A stretch of 5,420 bases of DNA from Candidatus Apopatocola equi. GTDB lineage: Bacteria > Bacillota > Clostridia > Oscillospirales > Oscillospiraceae. The position numbers and the translations under genes were made by a program. Positions 1-4,981 of this stretch are shown here, one piece after another; within the stretch, counting starts at the first letter, position 1; each line of letters starts with the position of its first letter. The DNA lies in the NCBI GenBank assembly GCA_018065965.1, contig JAGHSH010000231.1, positions 1-5,420 on the forward strand, written 5' to 3'. The notes beneath the pieces are model-generated. The model was given only the letters and a program-made list of their open reading frames with translations, was not told the DNA's origin and did not search any database.

Positions 1-1
1 C

Positions 2-1303
2 TATTCCCCCGATGTGGCCGGCACCGACCTGCAGCCCCTCTTCGATACCATCCTCGCCTACATCCCCGCCCCCGCGCAGGACACCGAGGCCCCCATCCGG
101 ATGCTCGTCTGCACCATCGACTATAACGAGTTCGTGGGCCGCATCGCCATCGGCCGCATCGAGCGCGGCACCATCCGGCAGAATCAGGACATCTGCGTGT
201 GCAACTACCACGACCCCGATGCACCCGCCCGCAAGGCCCGCGCTGTGTCCCTCTATGAGTTCAACGGCCTGAGCAAGACCCCCGTTACCGAGGCCTTCGC
301 CGGCAATATCATCGCCCTCAGCGGCATCGGCGAGGTGACCATCGGCGATACCGTCTGCGCCGTTGCCGTGCCGGGGCCCCTGCCCTTCGTGAAGATCAGC
401 GCTCCCACGCTGGAGATGACCTTCTCCATCAACGATTCCCCCTTTGCCGGCACCGAGGGCAAGTTTGTGACCTCCCGTCAGATCCGCGAGCGGCTGTATA
501 AGGAGACCATGAAGGACGTGTCCCTCCGCGTTTCCGATGTGGAAGGCTCTACCGACAGCTTCAATGTGGCGGGCCGCGGCGAGATGTCCCTCTCCATCCT
601 CATCGAGACCATGCGCCGGGAAGGCTACGAGTTCCAGGTCTCGCCCCCCCGCGTGCTGATGCAGCGCGACGAGGACGGCAAGCTGCTGGAGCCCATTGAG
701 GAAATGGTGGCGGATGTGCCCCAGGAATACGTGGGCAGCGTCATCGAAAAGATCGGTCTGCGCAAGGGCGAGGTCAAGGACATGACCCCCGTGGGCGACC
801 GTATGCGCCTGACCTTCCTGGTTCCCTCCCGGGGCCTCTTCGGCTATCGGAACGAATTCCTGACCGATACCCACGGCGAGGGCATCATGGCCTCCGTCTT
901 TGACAGCTATGCTCCCTACAAGGGCGATATTTCCCGCCGTACCACCGGCTCCCTCATCGCCTGGGAAACCGGCGAGGCCGTGGCCTACGGCATCTGGAAC
1001 GCCCAGGAGCGCGGCGCCATGTTCATCACCCCCGGCACCAAGGTCTATGGCGGCATGGTGGTGGGACAGTCCCCCAAGCTGGAGGACATCCCCGTGAACG
1101 TCTGCCGTACCAAGCACCTGACCAACACCCGCGCCAGCGGCTCCGACGAGGCCCTGCGTCTGGTGCCCCCCAAGCAGATGTCTCTGGAGCAGTGCATGGA
1201 GTTCCTCTCCGATGACGAGCTGCTGGAGGTCACGCCTAAGAACCTGCGTATCCGCAAGCGCATTCTGGATCATTCCAAGCGCATGAAGGCCATCCACGGC
1301 TGA
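2..1303 (+). CDS. typA: Translational GTPase TypA/BipA, C-terminal part (5' end outside window)
   Basis: TypA/BipA is a ribosome-binding translation-factor GTPase of the EF-G family, linked in other bacteria to 50S assembly and to growth under cold or other stress. The frame is open from base 2, reading YSPDVAGTDLQPLFDTI, so the GTG at base 14 is an internal valine and not a start. Family members are about 610 residues; here 433 remain, and roughly the first 180 (the GTPase domain with its P-loop and NKxD motifs) lie upstream. Visible in order are the end of the G domain (LQPLFDTILAYIPAP), the domain II beta-barrel (about 92-390, with IAIGRIERGTIR), an EF-G III-like domain (about 401-660, with AGRGEMSLSILIETMRREG), a domain V-like fold (about 689-935, with VPSRGLFGYRNEFLTDTHG) and the TypA-specific C-terminal domain (about 938-1300, with TGEAVAYG, and NVCRTKHLTNTRASG). 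That last domain separates TypA from EF-G and LepA. A hairpin terminator follows 21 bases after the stop. Confidence 0.96.
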   Translation, partial: YSPDVAGTDLQPLFDTILAYIPAPAQDTEAPIRMLVCTIDYNEFVGRIAIGRIERGTIRQNQDICVCNYHDPDAPARKARAVSLYEFNGLSKTPVTEAFAGNIIALSGIGEVTIGDTVCAVAVPGPLPFVKISAPTLEMTFSINDSPFAGTEGKFVTSRQIRERLYKETMKDVSLRVSDVEGSTDSFNVAGRGEMSLSILIETMRREGYEFQVSPPRVLMQRDEDGKLLEPIEEMVADVPQEYVGSVIEKIGLRKGEVKDMTPVGDRMRLTFLVPSRGLFGYRNEFLTDTHGEGIMASVFDSYAPYKGDISRRTTGSLIAWETGEAVAYGIWNAQERGAMFITPGTKVYGGMVVGQSPKLEDIPVNVCRTKHLTNTRASGSDEALRLVPPKQMSLEQCMEFLSDDELLEVTPKNLRIRKRILDHSKRMKAIHG

Positions 1304-1324
1304 CAGAATCTCATAAATGCCAAA

Positions 1325-1352
1325 AAAGGGATGGCTGCAAGGCCATCCCTTT
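1325..1352 (+). terminator. Hairpin terminator after typA
   Basis: A perfect 11-bp inverted repeat (AAAGGGATGGC at 1325-1335, GCCATCCCTTT at 1342-1352) flanks the 6-nt loop TGCAAG. It begins 21 nt after the typA stop. The T run is only the three bases that close the stem, followed by CTGCATCA, so termination on the plus strand may be leaky. There is an A-rich run just upstream. Confidence 0.75.
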
Positions 1353-1447
1353 CTGCATCATGGTGCTGCTCCGGCTTTCGGCACCCCATTCTTTCTGTTC
1401 AGGTTCAGCCCCGGGGCTTTCTTCTGCTGTCTATACATCCCGGGAAG

Positions 1448-1535
1448 ACTTCCGCTGCCGCCACCTCCTCCGCAGAGGGAGGCAGGAAAAAGCATTCCCC
1501 TGTCATTGCGGGGAGGGCGGCGACGCGGCTATCCG
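1448..1535. repeat. Probable degenerate dispersed intergenic repeat
   Basis: Within the gene-free stretch 1304-1603, bases 1464-1482 form an imperfect inverted repeat (CCTCCTC, loop CGCA, GAGGGAGG). About 20 nt later, 1502-1535 holds a GTCATTGCGGGGAGG... GCGACGCGGCTATCC segment. From memory, short elements of the form GTCATTGCGAGGAGG...GCGACGCGGCAATCC, and CTCCCTCCG/CGGAGGGAGG palindromes, are scattered between genes in many gut Clostridia. This looks like a decayed pair of them. The element's usual terminal ATTGC/GCAAT inversion is spoiled here (ATTGC versus GCTAT). No other copy lies in the window to confirm it. The rest of the stretch (1353-1447) shows only a 12-bp palindrome, AGCCCCGGGGCT, at 1407-1418. 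Confidence 0.45.
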
Positions 1536-1550
1536 TTTTTCTCACTTCCC

Positions 1551-1579
1551 TTGACACGTTCTCCGGCGGAGGGTATACT
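1551..1579 (+). promoter_or_regulatory. Strong sigma-A-type promoter for the EamA gene
   Basis: A perfect -35 hexamer TTGACA (1551-1556) is separated by exactly 17 bp from TATACT (1574-1579), which is one base off the TATAAT consensus. Transcription should begin near 1586, giving a leader of only about 18 nt before the ATG at 1604. That short leader leaves no room for a riboswitch, and I see no operator palindrome overlapping the promoter. Confidence 0.85.
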
Positions 1580-1590
1580 TTTACAAAAAA

Positions 1591-1596
1591 CGGAGG
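1591..1596 (+). promoter_or_regulatory. Ribosome binding site fixing the EamA start
   Basis: CGGAGG ends 7 nt before the ATG at 1604, which is near-ideal spacing. It decides against the in-frame start far upstream at 1331. Confidence 0.8.
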
Positions 1597-1603
1597 CTCG
1601 ACC

Positions 1604-2026
1604 ATGCCTGCTATCTGGCCCATTGCCCTTGTGATCCTCTCCAATATCGTTTATCAGATCTGCGCCAAGTCCGCACCGGAGGCCATGCACCCGCTGGCAA
1701 GCCTGACGGTGACCTATTTCGTGGGCGCCGTCTGCTCACTGCTGCTCTTCTTTGTGCTGGAGCGGGGCGGGAACCTGCTGCGGGAGTACGCCAAGGTGAA
1801 CTGGGCCCCCTTTGTGCTGGGTCTGGTCATCGTGGGACTGGAGGTCGGCTTCCTCTATGCCTACAAGCTGGGCTGGGAGGTCAGCAGAGCCAGCATCGTG
1901 CAAAGTGCTTTTCTCTCGGTGGCGCTGCTTTTTGTGGGACGGCTGCTCTACGGCGAAGCGCTGACGGCGCGGAAGCTGCTGGGCGTGGGGATCTGCCTGG
2001 CGGGACTCTGGGTGATCAACGGCTGA
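1604..2026 (+). CDS. Half-size EamA/DMT-family membrane transporter
   Basis: This is a 140-residue integral membrane protein of the drug/metabolite transporter superfamily (EamA fold); its substrate cannot be read from the sequence. Hydrophobic segments lie at about 3-21, 31-52, 67-87, 96-115 and 122-139, so five membrane passes are likely. The end follows the typical EamA pattern GEALTARKLLGVGICLAG, and there is a conserved-looking acidic residue inside the third segment (E80 in VGLEVGFLYAY). Most EamA proteins carry two such domains in about 300 residues. A single domain suggests a homo- or heterodimer, by analogy with EmrE-type transporters. The ATG at 1604 is chosen because CGGAGG (1591-1596) sits 7 nt upstream and a near-consensus promoter ends at 1579. 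The frame is open further upstream to an ATG at 1331, but that start would lie inside the typA terminator and ahead of the promoter. No terminator is seen after the stop, so read-through into the next gene is possible. Confidence 0.85.
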   Translation: MPAIWPIALVILSNIVYQICAKSAPEAMHPLASLTVTYFVGAVCSLLLFFVLERGGNLLREYAKVNWAPFVLGLVIVGLEVGFLYAYKLGWEVSRASIVQSAFLSVALLFVGRLLYGEALTARKLLGVGICLAGLWVING

Positions 2027-2029
2027 CAC

Positions 2030-2058
2030 TTGCAATCAGCGGCAGAGTATGCTAAAAT
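2030..2058 (+). promoter_or_regulatory. Extended -10 promoter for the rRNA methyltransferase operon
   Basis: TTGCAA (2030-2035), a 17-bp spacer, and TAAAAT (2053-2058), with a TG one base before the -10 (2050-2051), make an extended -10 sigma-A-type promoter. It begins only 3 bases after the EamA stop. Transcription should start near 2065, so the in-frame GTG at 2059 would not be in this transcript, which supports the ATG at 2083. It probably drives the three genes up to the terminator at 4888-4915. Confidence 0.7.
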
Positions 2059-2082
2059 GTGCCCGAAAGCGAGGCAGAAATC

Positions 2083-3279
2083 ATGGACAGACCCTATCCC
2101 TTCCTGACGGTATCCGAAAAGGGCGAACGCTCCGTTCGCGCCGGACACCCGTGGATCTACGATAACGAAATCACCGACTGCGGCGTGCAGGAGGACGGCG
2201 CTGTGGCTGATGTTTTTTCTGCCAAGGGCAGGTGGCTGGGCGTGGGCTTTTACAACAGCCATTCCCGTATCCGGCTCCGGATCCTCAGCCGCAATGCCAA
2301 CGACCGTATCGACGACGCCTTCTGGCAGCGCAAGACCCGCTGGGCGCTGGATTATCGGCGGCAGGTCATGGGGGAGCAGGACTTTGCCTGCTGCCGCCTG
2401 ATTTTCGGGGAGGCGGACGGCTTCCCCGGTCTGACCGTAGATCGCTTCGGCTCCGTGCTGGTCAGCGAGGTGCTCTCGCTGGGCATGGAGCTGCGCAAGA
2501 GCGTGGTATATGACACGCTGCTGGAGGAGACCGGCTGCGAGATCCTGTATGAGCGCAGCGACAATGCCATCCGGGATAAGGAGGGCCTGACGCGCTTCTG
2601 CGGCTTCTATCGGGGCAGCAGTGAGAGCGGCGTGACGGAGATCGTCGAAAACGGGCTCCGCTATGAGGTAAACTATCTGGACGGGCAGAAGACCGGCTTC
2701 TTTCTGGATCAGAAGTTCAACCGTGCCGCTGCGGCGAAGATCGCACCGGGCCGCCGGATTTTGGACTGCTTTACCCACACGGGCGCCTTTGCCCTCAACT
2801 GCGCCGCCAACGGGGCGGAGAGCGTAACGGCGGTGGACGTCAGCGAGCTGGCGCTGCAGAGCGCCCGACGCAATGCGGAGCTCAACGGTCTGCAGGACAG
2901 AGTGAGCTTTCTCCGGCGGGACGTTTTCGAGCTGCTCACAGAGCTGCTGGAAACGAAAAACCGGGATTATGACTATATCATTCTGGATCCCCCGGCCTTT
3001 ACCAAGAGCAGCACCACGGTGGAAAAGGCCTATCGGGGCTACAAGGATATCAACTACCGGGCCCTGCGGCTTCTGCCCCGGGGCGGCTATCTGGCCACCT
3101 GCTCCTGCTCCCATTTCATGACCACGGAGCTTTTCCGGAAAATGCTCCGGGAGGCGGCCGCCGATGCGGGCGTGCAGCTCCGGCAGATCGAGGAGCGTCA
3201 GCAGGGCGCAGACCACCCCATTCTCTGGGGCGTGCCGGAAACGGACTATCTGAAGTTTTTCCTGTTTCAGGTGATCTGA
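2083..3279 (+). CDS. rlmI: Class I SAM-dependent rRNA methyltransferase, RlmI-like
   Basis: The product (398 residues) matches the RlmI/YccW family (COG1092). The E. coli member, 396 residues long, makes m5C1962 in 23S rRNA from S-adenosylmethionine. An N-terminal PUA-type RNA-binding domain covers about residues 4-75 (RAGHPWIYDNEI, then RWLGVGFYNSHSRIRLRIL). A linking domain follows, with FGEADGFPGLTVDRFG and later DGQKTGFFLDQKFNR. The Rossmann methyltransferase domain begins near 220. Its motif I is DCFTHTGAF (from D228), followed by an acidic VDVS, motif IV is DPPAF (302-306), and a SCS motif holds C342, at the place of the conserved cysteine in the family. GYKDIN and the ending ADHPILWGVPETDYLK also parallel the E. 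coli protein as I recall it. The ATG at 2083 has GAGG at 2071-2074; the GTG at 2059 would add eight residues but lies ahead of the predicted transcript start. The target base is inferred from the family and might differ here. Confidence 0.9.
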   Translation: MDRPYPFLTVSEKGERSVRAGHPWIYDNEITDCGVQEDGAVADVFSAKGRWLGVGFYNSHSRIRLRILSRNANDRIDDAFWQRKTRWALDYRRQVMGEQDFACCRLIFGEADGFPGLTVDRFGSVLVSEVLSLGMELRKSVVYDTLLEETGCEILYERSDNAIRDKEGLTRFCGFYRGSSESGVTEIVENGLRYEVNYLDGQKTGFFLDQKFNRAAAAKIAPGRRILDCFTHTGAFALNCAANGAESVTAVDVSELALQSARRNAELNGLQDRVSFLRRDVFELLTELLETKNRDYDYIILDPPAFTKSSTTVEKAYRGYKDINYRALRLLPRGGYLATCSCSHFMTTELFRKMLREAAADAGVQLRQIEERQQGADHPILWGVPETDYLKFFLFQVI

Positions 3280-3297
3280 GCAGGACATATCATACAG

Positions 3298-3303
3298 AAA
3301 GGG
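3298..3303 (+). promoter_or_regulatory. Ribosome binding site of the TSCPD gene
   Basis: AAAGGG lies 9 nt before the ATG at 3313, within the 33-nt gap after the methyltransferase stop. No convincing promoter is seen in the gap, so co-transcription with the upstream gene is likely. Confidence 0.55.
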
Positions 3304-3312
3304 CAATAACAA

Positions 3313-3639
3313 ATGAATTTTGAGTACCGTACCAAGGGAACCTGCTCCAGCCTGATCACCTTCTCTATCGAGGACGGCAAGGTTCACAACGTGGTCTTCA
3401 CCGGCGGCTGCAACGGCAACCTCAAGGGCGTGGGCGCTCTGGTAGAGGGCATGGAGGCCGGGGAGGTCATCCGCCGCACTGCCGGGATCCGCTGCGGCAT
3501 GAAGAGCACCACCTGCCCCGACCAGCTGGCAAAGGCTCTGGAAGAAGCAATGAAAACTGCCGATACAGAAAGGAAACGATCATGGGTCTTATTTCTATGG
3601 CAATGGGCTCCGCCGCCGGAGTCATCAGCAACACCGTAA
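3313..3639 (+). CDS. TSCPD-domain (TIGR03905-type) protein with an overlong tail
   Basis: This is a small protein of unknown function that I recognise as the TIGR03905/TSCPD type, common in Clostridia. The signature runs through residues 2-81: FEYRTKGTCSS, then TGGCNGNLKG, then GIRCGMKSTTCPDQLAKAL. Four cysteines (11, 33, 61, 68) sit in the conserved motifs. Related TSCPD sequences occur at the C-terminus of some vitamin B12-dependent ribonucleotide reductases. Metal binding by the cysteines is plausible but unproven. Family members are about 80-90 residues; this one has 108. The extra tail (about 82-108, ending WVLFLWQWAPPPESSATP) shows no family similarity, and its last part is encoded by the start of the next gene in another frame, giving a 58-nt overlap. 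A single C-to-T change at 3577 (CGA to TGA) would give an 88-residue protein stopping just before the next ATG, so a lost stop is possible. The core call is firm; the tail may not be functional. Confidence 0.85.
   Translation: MNFEYRTKGTCSSLITFSIEDGKVHNVVFTGGCNGNLKGVGALVEGMEAGEVIRRTAGIRCGMKSTTCPDQLAKALEEAMKTADTERKRSWVLFLWQWAPPPESSATP
3570..3574 (+). promoter_or_regulatory. Ribosome binding site of the SPFH gene, inside the TSCPD frame
   Basis: AAGGA lies 7 nt before the ATG at 3582. That start gives MGLISMAMGSAAG, matching the usual N-terminus of this SPFH family. The site supports translation starting at 3582 and not at the ATG at 3767, which has no good Shine-Dalgarno sequence before it. 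Confidence 0.75.
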
Positions 3640-3766
3640 AGGACATTTTCTACTGCGAGGCTCGTCCCGCCAATGTGCTGGTGGAGCGCGGCCGCAAGAA
3701 GGGCAATTCCGGCAATGACAACGTGATCACTGACGGCTCCCGCATCGCCGTGCCGACGGCCAGTGC

Positions 3767-4873
3767 ATGCTCATCGTGGAGCAGGGCAAGGTGGTCGATC
3801 TCTGCGCGGAGTCCGGCGAGTATGTGTACGACATGGGCACTGCCCCCAGCTTCTTCTGCGGTTCTCTGGGTCAGGGCATCAAGAACATGTGGGAGCAGAT
3901 GAAGGACCAGTTCACCTTCGGCGGACAGGTCAGCCGTGACCAGCGTATCTACTATGTCAACACCCGCGAGATCATGGGCAACAAGTACGGCACGCCCTCT
4001 CCCGTGCCCTTCCGGGTGGTGGATCAGCGCGCCGGCATCGACATTGACATCGGTCTGCGCTGCTTCGGCGAGTACAGCTACCGCATCGTCAACCCCCTGC
4101 TGTTCTATACCAATGTCAGCGGCAATGTGAAGTCCACTTTCAAGAAGGAGGACATTGAGGCGCAGCTCCGCACGGAGCTTCTCACCGCCATGCAGCCCGC
4201 CTTTGAGCGCATCAGCGCCCAGGGCGTCCGCTACAGCGCCATCCCCGGCCACACCCTGGAGCTGACCGAAGCGCTCAACCAGCAGCTCTCCGAGAAGTGG
4301 GGCAAAAACCGCGGCATTGAAATCGTGGAGCTTGGTATGTCCTCTGTGAAGGCCTCCGAGGAGGATGAGCAGATGATCAAGGAGATGCAGAAGACCGCTG
4401 CCTATACCGATCCCACTCTGGCCGCTGCCTATACCGTCACGGCCAAGGGCGAGGCCATGAAGGCCGCCGCTTCCAATGCCAACGGCGCGGTGAACGGCTT
4501 CATGGGTCTGAACATGGCCGGCGGCGCGGGCAGCGTGGACGTGAACGCACTCTACGCCATGGGCAATGCGCAGAAGGAAACTGCCGCTCCCAAGGCCGGG
4601 AGCTGGAAGTGCCCCCAGTGCGGCAGCGAGGTCAACGGCAAGTTCTGCCCCGAATGCGGCACCAAGAAGCCCGAGGAGACCGAAGGCTGGAAGTGCCCCC
4701 AGTGCGGCACCGTGAACAAGGGCAAGTTCTGTGCCGAGTGCGGCGCCCGCAAGCCTGCGGGTCTGCCCCAGTACCGCTGCGACAAGTGCGGCTGGGAGCC
4801 CGAGGATCCTCAGAATCCTCCCCGCTTCTGCCCTGAATGCGGCGATCCCTTCGGCGACGAGGATAAGATCTGA
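3767..4873 (+). CDS. Larger surviving frame of the SPFH/zinc-ribbon gene
   Basis: This is the 368-residue frame an automatic annotation would report, starting at MLIVEQGKVVDLC. It lacks the first 62 residues of the reconstructed protein, including the conserved MGLI start and the FYC...ADVLV-like first strand of the SPFH fold. Its frame is open upstream only to the stop at 3731-3733 and holds no other start before 3767, and the ATG has no convincing ribosome binding site. It keeps most of the SPFH domain, the linker and all three zinc ribbons. I regard it as the 3' part of the broken gene and not as an independent gene. Confidence 0.6.
   Translation: MLIVEQGKVVDLCAESGEYVYDMGTAPSFFCGSLGQGIKNMWEQMKDQFTFGGQVSRDQRIYYVNTREIMGNKYGTPSPVPFRVVDQRAGIDIDIGLRCFGEYSYRIVNPLLFYTNVSGNVKSTFKKEDIEAQLRTELLTAMQPAFERISAQGVRYSAIPGHTLELTEALNQQLSEKWGKNRGIEIVELGMSSVKASEEDEQMIKEMQKTAAYTDPTLAAAYTVTAKGEAMKAAASNANGAVNGFMGLNMAGGAGSVDVNALYAMGNAQKETAAPKAGSWKCPQCGSEVNGKFCPECGTKKPEETEGWKCPQCGTVNKGKFCAECGARKPAGLPQYRCDKCGWEPEDPQNPPRFCPECGDPFGDEDKI
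4602..4840 (+). repeat. Three tandem zinc-ribbon units with an 84-nt period
   Basis: The first cysteine codons of the three ribbons fall at 4610, 4694 and 4778, exactly 84 nt (28 residues) apart. Each unit has two CxxC pairs: CPQC/CPEC, CPQC/CAEC and CDKC/CPEC. Units 1 and 2 share an identical 24-nt stretch (4602-4625 and 4686-4709), which suggests a recent duplication. Unit 3 is more divergent and has a longer loop (GWEPEDPQNPPRF). Confidence 0.85.
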
Positions 4874-4887
4874 GAAGAACACTGCAA

Positions 4888-4915
4888 AAAGGACGGCCTT
4901 TTGAGGCCGTCCTTT
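4888..4915. terminator. Probable bidirectional hairpin terminator between convergent genes
   Basis: A perfect 11-bp stem (AAAGGACGGCC at 4888-4898, GGCCGTCCTTT at 4905-4915) encloses the loop TTTTGA. On the plus strand it ends in TTTATTTC, 14 nt after the SPFH stop. On the minus strand it ends in a run of five T (complement of 4886-4890), so it can also stop the leftward gene that ends at 4982. Confidence 0.85.
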
Positions 4916-4981
4916 ATTTCATGGGAAGCTATACATCCCCGCAGCACGGTGCCGCTTTTTCAGCTTCTCATTTTGCAGCAC

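Larger units (their letters stand above)
3582..4873 (+). pseudogene. SPFH/band 7 protein with three zinc ribbons, split by an apparent 1-base frameshift
   Basis: Read with one frame correction this is a protein of about 430 residues. Residues 1-57 come from the frame starting at 3582 (MGLISMAMG..., DIFYCEARPANVLVERG, VITDGSRIAV). The expected continuation ADGQCMLIVEQGKVVDLC is one frame back, from 3752. A missing G (GTGCCGAC where GTGGCCGAC is expected, about 3750-3754) explains the break. Uncorrected, the first frame stops at 3900-3902 after 106 residues. The SPFH domain (Band_7_1/SPFH_like_u1 type) spans about 28-250, with NKYGTPSPVPFRVVDQRAG and LLTAMQPAFERISAQGVRYS. A charged ASEEDEQMIKEMQ segment starts at 258, then an Ala/Gly/Asn-rich linker, then three CxxC...CxxC zinc ribbons (344 to about 420). 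A related B. subtilis protein, YdjI, helps bring PspA to the membrane. A similar membrane-platform role here is inference. The sequence alone cannot separate a sequencing error from true gene loss. Confidence 0.8.

Noticed and set aside
1431..1441. Shared CTATACATCCC at 1431-1441 and again at 4929-4939
   Set aside because: Eleven identical bases with little matching flank can arise by chance and do not support a repeat family without genome-wide counts.
1331..1603. An in-frame N-terminal extension of about 91 residues for the EamA protein, starting at 1331
   Set aside because: It would start inside the typA terminator and ahead of the promoter at 1551-1579, and its translation has no family similarity. 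The ATG at 1604 has an ideal ribosome binding site.
3261..3284. A hairpin across the methyltransferase stop (CCTG..TCAG / CTGA..CAGG)
   Set aside because: It has two 4-bp stems with an internal loop and no T run, too weak to call a terminator inside the apparent operon.
1948..3387. A 479-residue open frame on the minus strand opposite the methyltransferase
   Set aside because: It mirrors the codon use of the GC-rich gene on the other strand, spans three real genes and gaps, and resembles no protein family I know.
3745..3760. Programmed -1 ribosomal frameshifting in the SPFH gene
   Set aside because: GCCGTGCCGACGG contains no slippery heptamer, and I see no obvious stimulating hairpin immediately after it. 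A missing base is the simpler explanation.
3650..4882. A 410-residue open frame on the minus strand opposite the SPFH gene
   Set aside because: It is Leu/Ala/Gly/His-rich antisense sequence, includes the terminator arm, and the plus strand has clear SPFH and zinc-ribbon motifs.
4941..4960. A second hairpin plus T run (GCAGCAC...GTGCCGC then TTTTT) after the SPFH gene
   Set aside because: The stem has an A-C mismatch on the plus strand and only a 3-nt loop once the innermost pair is dropped. The perfect hairpin at 4888-4915 already explains termination.
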